NCBI GenBank assembly: GCA_945643635.1
Contig: CALZFC010000041.1
Span: 4,015,001-4,079,000, forward strand
Length of the DNA stretch: 64,000 nt
DNA from: Allodiplogaster sudhausi
Taxonomy: Eukaryota > Nematoda > Chromadorea > Rhabditida > Diplogasteridae
Reading direction: 5' to 3'
The notes beneath the pieces are model-generated. The model saw only the letters and a program-made list of their open reading frames with translations, had not been told where the DNA came from and made no database searches. Both the position numbers and the translations under genes were made by a program. Every line of letters starts with the position of its first letter. Positions within the stretch are counted from its first letter, which is position 1. Shown here piece after piece: positions 48,364-59,644 of this stretch.

Positions 48364-51357
48364 ATGCACTTCAACGTCGTGCTTTTACTGCTGCCATTGC
48401 TGCAGACACTCTCTGCTGAAGGTTAGCCGACTCTGCTCGAGTTTTTTTTACTGTCTGAGAAACCATCAGTTATTCTAATAGATTTTTCTTCTTCTAACGC
48501 AGTAGATGTTTACATTATTTAACATACATTAATATTTGTATGTATATATAATAATAATGATAATAACCGTAGTAGTAATTGAAGACTGCGCCCGCTTCTA
48601 CCCTTCCACGGATGACCCGTCCACATTCGTCTGCGAGTGTTCCGCTGCTCGTTGTCCTTCCCCCGTCGACCCTCCTTTCTTCTCCGATCTCACTTCGTCT
48701 CCTCCCATCGCCCTCCTCTATCGCACGAGCATCGAGGGCGACCGCCTCGCGAGGCACACTCTGAACATCACGACGAGCCGATCGATAAGAAAGGGTTCGA
48801 TTGATTTTATCGATAGAATTATTTTGATTTCAGAACTAATAAGTTCGGATAGTGAAGTAGCCTTTTTCAAAACAGGCCCATCAACGAATGACGTCACTGC
48901 TCAGCCAATTCGTCTGACTATCGATCGATCCAAGACCTTCCAGAAGATCATCGGCTTTGGCGGCGCGATCACCGATGCGGCGGCAATCAATATCGATCTA
49001 TTGAATGATGAAGCGGCGAGAGAGAAGCTGCTCGCGGCATACTTTGCTCAAGATGGTTTGATCGGTTTCAAACATAAATACTTTATACGTATTTATGGAT
49101 CATCTCTTTTAACACACCTATGGTTAGAAATGAAAAAGGCAATGCAAACAAATTTTTCCCCCAGGTATCGGCTACACCCTCGCACGCATTCCAATCGGCT
49201 CTTGCGACTTTTCGACTCACGAATACTCGTATGCCGATCTGGTAAGGGGAATTTGCTATTGGATAATTGTGAGAACGCTATCTTGATGTCTCTCTTGTAA
49301 AAGGACGGCGACTTCGCGCTCAGCGGCTTTGCCTTGGCTCCGGAAGACTGGCGAAAGATTGCCTATACGAAACGGGCGATCGACCTGGCTGGGGATGCTG
49401 GGCATAAGCTGAAAGTGAGAGAAGTAGTGGTAGAGAGTGAGAAAGATAACGAGAAAGTGATAAAGAGAGAAGAATAGAAAGAGAGATTCATTTCGAAAAG
49501 GGCGTTTCTACCAGGTCTTTGGCAGCCCGTGGTCAGCGCCCGCATGGATGAAGACGAACGGGCACATGAAGGGTGGCGGCTCGCTCAAGCCTGGCACTCA
49601 ATTCGAGCAGACTTGGGCCAACTACTTTGTCAAGTACGTAACATTCATATGCTCTACCGAACTTCTTAGCACAACTTGTATTCTTACATGTATGTGTAAA
49701 GTAAATGAAAGAAGTCAATTTTATTTCAATGCAAAATAAATGAATTCTCTTAGATTCATCGAAGCCTACACGGCAGCAGGGGTGCCCATCTGGGCGGTGA
49801 CGACGCAGAACGAGCCGTCGACTGGCGAAGACCCCGACTACAGCTTCCAGACCATGTATCTCTCGCCAGAGGTTCGGAAATGTAAAAAAAAGACTTCGAC
49901 GAGAAAACAATAATGTCATATGCCACGTTATCCATATGAACATATTGCTTAGCTTCAAATGTTACGCTTGGAATGACATTGTGTGCAGGAGCAGCAGCAC
50001 TTTGTGCGCGACCTTCTCCATCCGGCATTCTCGGCGTCGCGCGCCGCGCGCGACACCCAAATCATGATCTTTGACGACTTCCGCCCCAATCTGCCGCACT
50101 GGGCGGATGTTGTTCGTTTGGAATTTAAAAAAATGAAAATAAAAAAAGGAAGTGTGATGGTTACTAAGCAAATTAAATCAAATTATTTAACAAAAAATTT
50201 AATTGTTTTCCTCGCAAAATTCTTTTAGACTCTGAACTGCTCAAAGGCGGCAGCGGCGATCGCCGGCATCGCCGTCCACTGGTACGGCGACGGCGCGCCG
50301 CCCGACAACTTGGACAAGACGCACGCCGCGCATCCCGATCACTTCATCCTCGGCACTGAGGTTGAGCACACTTCAGCATACACGCTTACAAATATGTATG
50401 AACAAAATTAAGTTTCATCGTTTCATAAAAGTTTATAGTTTCATAAACACAAGCATCTATCATTGAGTAGAAAATAAAAGTGCAGGCTGAACAGAGCATG
50501 AAAGTCAGATGTACTCGTAATCAATTTCAATTTTCTTATTGTTCTTGTGTCAGGCGAAAGGACGCTAATTCAAGATTGAGTTTTTGCGCTCATTTAATGA
50601 TTCATATTTAGGCCTGCGTCACTGACACGCACGGCGTGACTCTCGGCAACTTCACGCGTGGAATGATGTACGCCAACGATATTGTGCAGGTCGAGCTGGG
50701 TATTCGCCCACTTTTGAAGAAGTTACTTAAGAATTACTTTGTATCTACTTAACCTATTACGCAATTAAAAACTTTATTTAAAAAAAAACACGCGCCCAGG
50801 ACCTCAACCATTTCGTCACAGGCTGGGTCGACTGGAACATTGCGCTCGACCAACAGGGCGGTTCGTACGACCGTTGTATAATTAAGTGTGTATCTTAGTG
50901 AACTTTAATTCATTATTCTAGGTCCAAACTGGGTGGCGAACTTTGTCGACAGTCCGATCATTGTGGATGCCGCAAAGCAGACATTCTACAAACAGCCAAT
51001 GTTCTACGCCATGGGACAATTCAGGTGTTGACAATCTGTCATCGCTCTCTTTGTGCCACACAATTACATGTTCTCAGCCGATTCCTGTCCCCTGGAGCCG
51101 TTCGAATCGCTCTGACTCCCGAGCAGAAAATGAATAGCGTCGATACGGTAGCCTTCCGAAATCCCTCCGGCACAATCGCTGTTGTCTTGCTCAATCGCGG
51201 CGAGACGACTGCTGAAGTCGAAATTGTGTAAGAATTGTCGTGCACAATCGCTTTAAAACAATAACTGTGTGGACAACGCTGTTTCAGAGACGACAAGAAG
51301 CGAATTCCGCTGACGCTCGCCAAGCAGTCAATCAACACTGTGGTTTACGTCGAATGA
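48364..51357 (+). CDS. glucocerebrosidase-like GH30 enzyme, copy 1 (intact)
   Basis: This multi-exon gene is homologous to lysosomal acid beta-glucosidase (GBA1), which hydrolyses glucosylceramide to glucose and ceramide. Exon 1 (ATG 48364) is a signal peptide ([19 protein letters not shown]). Next comes the Cys-rich N-terminal part ([11 protein letters not shown]), then [71 protein letters not shown] (acid/base Glu at 49812-49814), [35 protein letters not shown] (nucleophile Glu at 50358-50360), [60 protein letters not shown] and a last exon ending [12 protein letters not shown] 51355-51357. All exons keep frame. Two alternatives remain in the 48.78-48.89 kb region, which can be read through or spliced. 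Seven of twelve donors have a pyrimidine at +3. Confidence 0.93.
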
Positions 51358-51874
51358 ACGTGGTCAATGATTATTTCAGGCCATTATGATCGTAATTTCA
51401 GATTGGAGCTTTCTCATAGTGTGTAAAATACGATAAATATTTTAATTCGTAAAGTTCGCTATGTCGCATGTAAAAGAAATTAAATGGCAGTTCTCTTATC
51501 AAGCCACCCGGTCTTATCGCTTGCACGGTTTTGGTACATTTACACATTTTAGCTACATTGCACAGCTTGGGTTCATCACGTTTAGGTGCACGGCAGAAGC
51601 TTGTGCAACCGCGTCGTAGCAATAAAGTTTCCAACAAGGTACTTTCTAATAACATTCAAGATAAGGGAGACAGATGCCGAGAACATGACAAAGAGCGAGA
51701 CGGAAAAAAAGATAGAAACAGAGGGAGAGAATGAAGAGAAAGAGAGTGGAATGAGGAAGGAAAATAGGGCAGAGAGTGAGAGGACAGAGACAATTAAATC
51801 ACGTGGCTGCCACTTATTTAAGAGCTCAATTCCCATAGCAGAACGCACATTTTGTCTCATAAGACTCGCCGACA
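51357..51874. promoter_or_regulatory. upstream region of GH30 copy 2
   Basis: Shares blocks with the regions upstream of copies 3 and 4: CAGTTCTCTTATC near 51489 (as at 60958), AAAGTTTCC...ACTTTCTAAT at about 51624-51650, then AGATAAGGGAGA, then GACAATGC at the start codon. In this copy the dyad is degraded, and the ACTGATAAGA site of copies 3 and 4 is absent. Confidence 0.5.
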
Positions 51875-54800
51875 ATGCAATACGGTCTTACCATCACTTT
51901 GATCCTAGTCGAAGTACAGTTTCTTCTTGCTGAAGGTTAACTCTAAATATGTGGTATTTAAATTTCACAGAAACATTTCTCGCAGAGGAAAGAAGATTTC
52001 TTAAATTATTTTTGATGTTTTACTAAATGAATAATCCCTTACGAAGAAAGAAAAGCAATCTTCCAGAATATTTTAAATCCGAGCAGCCAACGGCTTTCGT
52101 CTGCGAGTGCTCGAAGGATCACTGCGCGAATCCGTTCGATGTAAGTAATTAATTAATTATCTTTTTTTCATTTTCAAGCTGCCTTATTCCTGTTCCGTCT
52201 TTTTCTTTTCATTCAACCTAATGATTTCCTCAGACAGCGAAATTGGTGGCCGACTTTTCGAGAGAAGGCGCTGTTCTCTATCGGACGAGTGATGGGGGCG
52301 ATCGGCTTGCTCGTTCTCAGCTGGAAATCCATACGCATGGTTCGAGTGCAGTCATTTTAGCTCTGGAAAAAGTAATCTGGGAAAAAGCTGTTAAAAACTA
52401 TAATCTTTTAAAATATTTTTTGCAGGCGATAAGTCAACGGCTGCGATTCGACTCATCATCGATCGATCCTGGAAGTTCCAGAAGATCATCGGCTTTGGCG
52501 GCGCAATGACCGATGCGACAGCGCTTAATATCGATCGGCTGAAGGATGAATCGATGCAGCAGCGACTGCTTGAGGCTTACTTCGCCGGAGACGGTTTTAA
52601 TCACTTGATATTTTCATTATTGACGCGATGATTTTTTCGACATTCAGGACTCGGCTACAACATTTTGCGGATTCCAATGGCTTCGTGTGATTTCTCGACT
52701 CACGAGTACTCCTATGCCGATAAGGTAGTTTTTTCTCTCTTTTCAGTACCCTCTCCCTCCGTCAATATTTAGCGCTCTTTCTCTCTCTCTCTCTCATTCA
52801 AGAACTCTCTTATTTTCCTCTCTCTCTCTCTCTCGTTCTCTCCTTCTCTCTCTCTCTCTCTTTGAAGGATTAATTAACCTGTAGACTAATTTATCAAATT
52901 CTTTGCAGGACGGCGACTTTGACTTGGTCTCTTTCAAACTCGCAGAAGAAGACGAGTGGAAGCAGCGGCATACAAAGAACTCAATGGCGATCTCCAAGGC
53001 TGCCGGACGGCAGATGATGGCGTGATTCAAACTGAATATTGATGAAAGAACTATTTTGGTGATAGAGATTTATACAAGTGCATAACTAATTGAAAGAAGA
53101 TGTTCAGTTCAAAAAACAACAACAAAATCCAGTGAAAAACCATTAAATCAAAACTTCTATGTACAACTCAAGGTTTTTGCGAGTCCGTGGTCGGCGCCAG
53201 GCTGGATGAAGACAAACGGGCACATGAAAGGAGGAGGCTCGCTGAAGGAGGGCGACCGCTTCTGGAAGACTTGGGCCAACTACTTTGTCAAGTCACTTTT
53301 TTTAAATGTAAACAAAATAAACAAAAATATGGTTTTATAAAAAATAAACAAGAAAAGAAACATTATTTTAAATAAAGCAAAACTTCTAAAAAGCTTCTTT
53401 TCAGATTCATTGAATTGTACACTGCGGCGGGCGTTCCGATCTGGGCGATCACAACTCAGAACGAGCCTTCCACGGGCACCATTCCAGATTACGGCTTCCA
53501 GACAATGTCTCTACCGCCCGCGGTTACGCCTCTGCTTCTCCTCTATAACTGTTCTCAAAATTGTCCATCCAGTGTCTAGACAGAAAAGGTGTCCCCTACT
53601 GGTAACGGATCTATAAAGTACGGATTATCCTTACTTTCATGCTCCGCCCACAAAGTTAACGGATATTTTTTGTTCGTAATCAAGTGCAACGGGTCTTTTC
53701 TTCGTTTTGCCTGCGCGAAAACAATTCGTATCGAGAAAACTAGCACAAAACTGTACCCAGAACATGATAAATTACATCAATAAGTCATTAAGTCAATACT
53801 ACAAATGAACAATAAAATACATAAAATGTAATTGTTTCAGCAAGCCCAATCCTTTATCCGTGATTGGCTGCATCCGGCGATGTCTTCATCAGGCATGGCG
53901 CGTGACACACAAATCATCATCCATGACGACTTTCGCGATTACCTTCCGTCCTGGCCGGACCAGGTGATCGATATATCCTTTGCAACAGATCACTCTTTTT
54001 TAAAATAATAAAATAGCAAACAAGAATAGTTCTGAATAATAATAATAAGATTCCTCTTTTTCTATATAGATCCTAAGTGATCCGGCCGTGGATTCTGTGG
54101 TCGCCGGGATCGGTGTCCACTGGTATCATGACCGAAATGCCCCACCCGTCTTGACCAAACTCACAAGGGGCATCCCAAGCAGTTCATCCTCGCAACTGAG
54201 GTATGTACTCTCTTTATTTTTGATTTAATAATATATTTTTGTTATTTTATTTTAAATGCATAAAGAATATATATAATACTACGAGAAATTGAGGCCTGCA
54301 TCGATGACACGCACGGTGTTCGATATGGTAATTTCTCTCGAGCTATGCGCTACGCCAAGGACGGTGTCGAGGTTGAATTTTGTTTTTGTTGGAACATACA
54401 GTACCGCTCAACAACCAGGTGTGCACAGGAACTTTCGGAACTTTCAGAAAGTTCCAAAATGTCCAATCAATATGTATGTATATTCCCTTTGTATTATTAT
54501 TATTATATGTGAAGAAATCATGTTTATAGTTAGCATTCGAATTTATACGTATAACTTCCACGTTTTACACTGCTTAAGGATCTGAATCACTGGGTGAGTG
54601 GCTGGGTTGACTGGAATATTGTGCTCGATATGCAAGGAGGTATGAGATGCTTCAATTCTTTGCTGGCAAATGTTTCTCCTTGCTATCTTTAGGACCAAAT
54701 TGGGTGTCGAACTTTGTTGACAGCCCTGTGATTGTGGACGAGGAGAAGCAGACATTCTACAAACAGCCAATGTTCTACGCACTCGGGCAATTCAGGTTTT

Positions 54801-55256
54801 CGCTCTTGATTGTATATAGGAGGCAATCAACTATAAAATGAATGTCTATCACCAAAGGTCCTGAAGAATGTTATGTTTGCTAACTTACAGCCGCTTCCTG
54901 GAGCCTGATGCCATTCGAGTCGCAGCACATCCTGAAAAGAGAATTAACGGCGTGGATACGGTAGCCTTCCAGAACCCAAATGGAACAATAGCTGTCGTTC
55001 TTCTCAATTACAACGCTGCGACTGCGGTGCCGATTAGGCTAGTGTGAGGCACATTAAAAAAAATCTAGATCAGAGAATAAATAAAGTTCCTATTACGATA
55101 TTAAGCGACGGCGACTCAAGCATCCCAGTGAATCTCGAGCCGATGTCCATCAACACGGTCATCTACAGACTGCCGGAGAAGAAGGAAAGCAGCGCCGTCT
55201 CCATCTCACTTGACACTTCATTTACGCTTCTTTCGCTGTTCCTTGCTTGTAAATAA
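51875..55256 (+). CDS. glucocerebrosidase-like GH30 enzyme, copy 2 (one frame break)
   Basis: Same family and exon order as copy 1. ATG 51875 gives a signal peptide ([20 protein letters not shown]). Then follow [103 protein letters not shown] (acid/base Glu 53463-53465) and the nucleophile exon ending ATE (54198-54200). In that exon the frame breaks: WYHDRNAPP continues as [18 protein letters not shown] only if one C is added to the CCC at 54145-54147. The intron after KAAGRQMM starts with GC (53020). The last exon carries [15 protein letters not shown] and then a hydrophobic C-terminus ([16 protein letters not shown]), absent from copy 1 and suggestive of a GPI or membrane anchor. It is either a recent pseudogene or a live gene with a sequence error. 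Confidence 0.85.
52096..52600 (+). repeat. near-identical tract shared with GH30 copy 3 (56899-57403)
   Basis: Exons and introns alike match 56899-57403 with only about ten differences, while the exons and introns just outside it differ clearly. This is the pattern left by gene conversion. Confidence 0.8.
52750..52862 (+). repeat. (CT)n tract in a GH30 intron
   Basis: CT-rich microsatellite. A similar one lies at the same intron of copy 3 (57590-57690) and a shorter one in copy 4 (62350-62395). Confidence 0.85.
54400..54475 (+). repeat. dispersed repeat with GGAACTTTC core (partner at 36477)
   Basis: Second copy of the 36477-36550 repeat, inserted in the intron after the AKDGVE exon of GH30 copy 2. 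The matching intron of copy 3 lacks it. Confidence 0.7.
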
Positions 55257-55539
55257 GAGTTATTTAATGCTATCTCATTTAATTTGCTACAAAAATTCTT
55301 TAACCCTAAAACCATATGCAGAATATACACAATTTGGAAGAAAATATTCAAATAGCGGTTATAGAATCTTATCATTTGCAATCTCTTGTACATTTTAGAT
55401 CACGTAAATGAGCAAACATTGCCGATAAAGTGACAGGAATAATTTTTTAATTGAAAAAAATGCATATGACGGTGGACATTACAAGTCTATAGAAAAATAT
55501 CGAATGTGAACTACATACATACAAAAGGGTACAAAGTTA

Positions 55540-55760
55540 GCCGGAATCAAATCCGGGCCTGCCGGTGGTCACCAGTGATCGTTTCCAAATAGTTGCTTTC
55601 CCTGTGGAGCCAACCCATACTCCAGGGACAGTACTCTTCGTAGCATGCTACTTCCACTTGCGCCATCCCTGGAGGGTAGCAGGGGTGGTAGCCCCCGGAT
55701 CGAACTCGGGATCCTTGCGCGCTAGCTCCAGTCGCTTGGCGCTGAGCCACCTGCATATGA
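55540..55760 (-). mobile_element. tRNA-derived SINE-like element
   Basis: On the minus strand the sequence begins with a degenerate tRNA: GCAGGTGGCTCAGCGCC (box A near 55749-55738), a GCTC/GAGC D-stem, then GAGTTCGATCC (box B at 55708-55698) and a near-complementary acceptor end CCCCTGC. About 140 bp of unrelated sequence follows, ending near a second box-B-like word (GATTTGATTCC). The element lies between GH30 copies 2 and 3. It could instead be a tRNA pseudogene with flank, but the extended tail favours a SINE. Confidence 0.6.
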
Positions 55761-56204
55761 ACTGCATATGCTGATTGTGAGTCTAAATACATGAGTGGAA
55801 CAAAATTGCAGACATTTGAATCATAAGCGCTTTGAATGACAAGCATATTCTGTGCAAATGAAGTAACATCAGCGCGCGACTGCTGTAGACTACATTTATC
55901 TTCTCTCTTTTTTTGTCTGGTCTACCTTGTTCTTCTGCTCTAAGTTGTGGACCGAGAAAATAGTATCTCCTATCCTCTAAACAGAGCAAACGAACCGGCT
56001 GCCAGTCTCCATTCGTCTGTTGAGGCTCGCTACGGCCCGGTGGTAGCACATTTTAGTAATAATGGAAGAAATTCGACCAATCGTATTGTTTTTCTTCTCG
56101 TTCACGTTAATATAGTTGGAAAATTGTGATCGTAGCTTAAAAATTAGTTAAGAAGTTGTTAGGTGCTAATTCGAAAGTTAGAGCGTTCGTTTAGCTTACG
56201 TGAC

Positions 56205-56465
56205 CGCAAGAAAGTTGCAATGAGAAACTTTCTAATAATACGCATGATAAGGGAACTAGTGAGATAGATAGAGAGTGATAGCGAGAGAAAGATTGACACA
56301 GGTGAATAAGACAGAGCAGAGAGCGAAAGGACAGCGAAAAAGGCCAAATAAGCCTTGTGGCTATCACAGGCAGCCACTCAAGATTGCATCAGGAAGCTAA
56401 GTTCCCCATCCAAAAGGCCGTTTTGTTTCCTGACTGATAAGAACGGCATTCGTGTCTCATCGACA
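56205..56465 (+). promoter_or_regulatory. GH30 copy 3 promoter: dyad and GATA sites
   Basis: AAGAAAGTT...AAACTTTCT (about 56209-56234) is an inverted repeat, followed by GCATGATAAGGGA (about 56242-56254). ACTGATAAGA lies at 56433-56442, 24 bp before the ATG at 56466. ACTGATAAGA equals the extended consensus for the C. elegans intestinal GATA factor ELT-2. The same arrangement stands before copy 4. Confidence 0.6.
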
Positions 56466-59400
56466 ATGCGATGCGGTCTAATCACAATTTGGATCGTTAT
56501 CGAAAATTTTCATCTTGCTGAAGGTTAACTCTCTATATTTGGTATTTAATTAAATTGGTCACAAACATCCCAGGAAGAAGGCATATAACTTTTTTGAAGT
56601 TTCAGTAAATGAATTGGAAACTAGTTTACGTAAATTTAGTAATAACATTCTAACCCAAAAAAAATTAAAAATTCATTGTACTACTGGTAATTTCTCTGCA
56701 TTTATTCGACCCCGGCAAGAACCTAAATAGACTGCATTTTTAATTGCGAAGTTGTGCGAAGAACAGATCCCTTACTATCCCAGAAAAAAAACTAGCTTTT
56801 CTAATGTATTACTAAATAAAGAATCTTTTGAAATAAAAATAAAGGCAATCTTCCAGAGTGCCCGAAGGCTTTCCTCGATCCGCTCCAGCCGAAAGCTTTC
56901 GTCTGCGAGTGCTCGAAGGATCACTGCGCAAATCCGTTCGATGTAAGTAATTAATTAATTATTTCTTTTTTCATTTTCAAGCTGCCTTATTCCTGTTCCG
57001 TCTTTTTCTTTTCATTCAACCTAATGATTTCCTCAGACAGCGAAATTGGTGGCCGACTTTTCGAGAGAAGGCGCTGTTCTCTATCGGACGAGTGATGGGG
57101 GCGATCGGCTTGCTCGTTCTCAGCTGGAAATCCATACGCATGGTTCGAGTGCAGTCATTTTAGCTCTGGAAAAAGTAATCTGGGAAAAAGCTGTTAAAAA
57201 CTATAATCTTTTAAAATATTTTTTGCAGGCGATAAGTCAACGGCTGCGATTCGACTCGTTATCGATCGATCGTCGAAGTTCCAGAAGATCATCGGCTTTG
57301 GTGGCGCCATGACCGATGCGACAGCGCTTAATATCGATCGGCTGAAGGATGAATCGATGCAGCAGCGACTGCTTGAGGCTTACTTCGCCGGAGACGGTTT
57401 TAATGTCTAAATATTTCCATTTTTTGCTTATCAGATTCCAGCGTAATGAATTGGCATGGTCTTCGGAGATTTAATCTTCGACATTAAGGACTTGGCTACA
57501 ACATTTTGCGGATTAATATGGCCTCGTGTGATTTCTCAACTCGGGAGTATTCATATGCCGAAAAGGTTATTTCCACTATATCTCTCTAGCGTTTTCATTC
57601 TCTCCGTTTTTCTTTAGCGTCTCCCTCTCTTTCATGCATACTCCCTGTCTCTCTATTTACCTCTCTCTCTTTTTCTCTCTCTCTCTCTTGAAGTTTAATT
57701 TACCTGTGGACTGATACTATAAATTCTTTGCAGGACGGCGACTTTGAGTTGGCCTCCTTCAAACTCGCAGAAGAAGATGACTGGAAGGTGCGGTATGCGA
57801 AGAAGTCAATAGCGATCTCCACTGCTGCCGGGCGACCATTGAAGGCTTGATTCATAATGAACATGGCTATTTCGAAGAAAAAACAATGGAAGTTCGATAT
57901 CTCAAGGTTTTTGCGAGTCCGTGGTCGGCGCCCGCATGGATGAAGACGAACGGGCACATGAGGAGGCGGCTCGCTCAAGGAGGGCGAGCAGTTCTGGAAG
58001 ACTTGGGCCAACTACTTTGTCAAGTTAGTTTTTTCATTAAAACAATTTGTTTAATTAATAAACAAGAATCGTACTCAAAATCCTTGAAATGAATCTTGTA
58101 CCTGTAAAGCTAAAGCTCTCCGAAGCTCCCACTCAGATTCATTGAATCGTACACGGCGGCGGGCGTTCCGATCTGGGCGATCACAACTCAGAACGAGCCA
58201 TCCACGGGCGCCTTCCCGCATCATAGCTTCCAGGCAATGTATCTACCGCCTGAGGTTATGTCTGCCTCGCATTTTTTGGGTTATCCGTACTTTCAAGATC
58301 TCCCCACTGAAGTTAATGAACAATTTTTGTTTGCCTATGTACTAGACTACTCATCCCATTTTTAAATTTTTTCGATGAAAACTTCCGCCGCGACTTTATT
58401 TTGTGAAAAAAGTTCCGGACGCGGTGTGAGAACTTTCAGAATTCTCGCACCGGTCCCGGAAATTTCCGGGAGAAAACTATATTTAGAGCAGGAAAGTTCC
58501 CGGAGAAAAAAGTAAAGCAGGCGCCCTAACAATTATCTTCCTTTTTATATTCGCGCGGAGAGTGCGAGGACAGAATTCCTTCTGATCACCCGGAAAGCAG
58601 ATGAAACTAGGGTGCGCTAACAATAAGGGTTCGAGTATCGCTGAGCGTTATTTGCCGGAGATTTCTTTGATTGCGAGAGAAAAGAAAAGATTACCACGAA
58701 AGAGGTCAGTCAAACCATATCGAGAGTATGTTTGTCTGCACCTCCACTGCTACGCGCTATTTCTCGCAATCCGAGATTCTGGGATTTCGAGCACTGGGCG
58801 CATTTGAGTTAAATCAGTCTGGTATCTTTCCCGGAGCGATCAGGAAAACCTCCAAGGTTCCATGCTATAGCAAATAAAGAGTTTGGCAAAGTTCCCGAAC
58901 TCCTCAGAAGAATTTTTTTGGACCCCGCGAAATCTGACTGGACGTTGTTGAGAAGGAAGACGCGGCCGGAAACCCCCACCCGACGCTGTCAAAATCCCTC
59001 CACCCGAAATCACGATCAATTACATCAAAAAGTCGTTGAGAAGACTGCAAAATAATCATAAAATGAAGAAAATTGAATTATTTCAGCAAGCCCAACACTT
59101 TGTCCGTGACTTGCTGCATCCGGCGCTGTCGTCATCAAAGGTGGCGCGGGACACCAAGATCATCATCCATGACGACTTTCGCCGGAACCTTCCGGATTGG
59201 CCGGATAAGGTGGTCTATACTTCACAATAGGAATAATAATACTGAATACTAATAATACGAATTCCATTTTCCCATAGATCCTCAATGATCCGGTGGTTGA
59301 TTCGCTTATCACCGGCATCGGCGTCCGCTGGTACTTTGACACGGCTGCCGACTACTTCATCACCTCCGTCCCGCCAGAGAATCTCGATCGAACACACGAA

Positions 59401-59621
59401 GGCCATCCCAATCAGTTCATCCTCAACACTGAGGCACTCTCATCTATTATAATTTTACTGGCAAAACTATAATTTTCTTCATAAGTTTAACATGCCTCAA
59501 TGAGGGAAAAAAAGAAAACATAATTATGCTAGGAGAAATTCAGGCATGTATCACTGAATCACACCGTGTTCGATACGGCAATTTCACACGCGCTATGCTC
59601 TACGCCAAGGACATTGTCGAG
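56466..59621 (+). pseudogene. glucocerebrosidase-like GH30, copy 3 (broken)
   Basis: Starts like the other copies (MRCGLITIWIVI..., then [20 protein letters not shown]) and can be followed exon by exon. Both catalytic glutamates are present: TQNEP (58195-58197) and the LNTE exon (59431-59433). The exon at 57907-58022 lacks 2 nt after GHM (about 57960) and goes out of frame, so the protein would end early. The intron after the SFQAMYLPPE exon is expanded to about 830 bp. Two introns begin with GC (57845 and 59434). After the AKDIVE exon (ends 59621) the normal four last exons are missing in this orientation; they appear inverted just downstream. Confidence 0.85.
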
Positions 59622-59644
59622 GTTGGCATTTTTTTGAAACAGAT

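Noticed and set aside
48515..48757. Minus-strand frame opposite the first GH30 exons
   Set aside because: Antisense of a conserved coding exon; no splice support.
53410..53616. Plus-strand frames reading [18 protein letters not shown] and similar at 58142 and 62965
   Set aside because: Alternative frame of the conserved GH30 acid/base exon.
54410..54460. Heat-shock element in the GGAACTTTCGGAACTTT repeat
   Set aside because: GAA and TTC words are present, but spacing is not the regular 2-base spacing of an HSE across the array.
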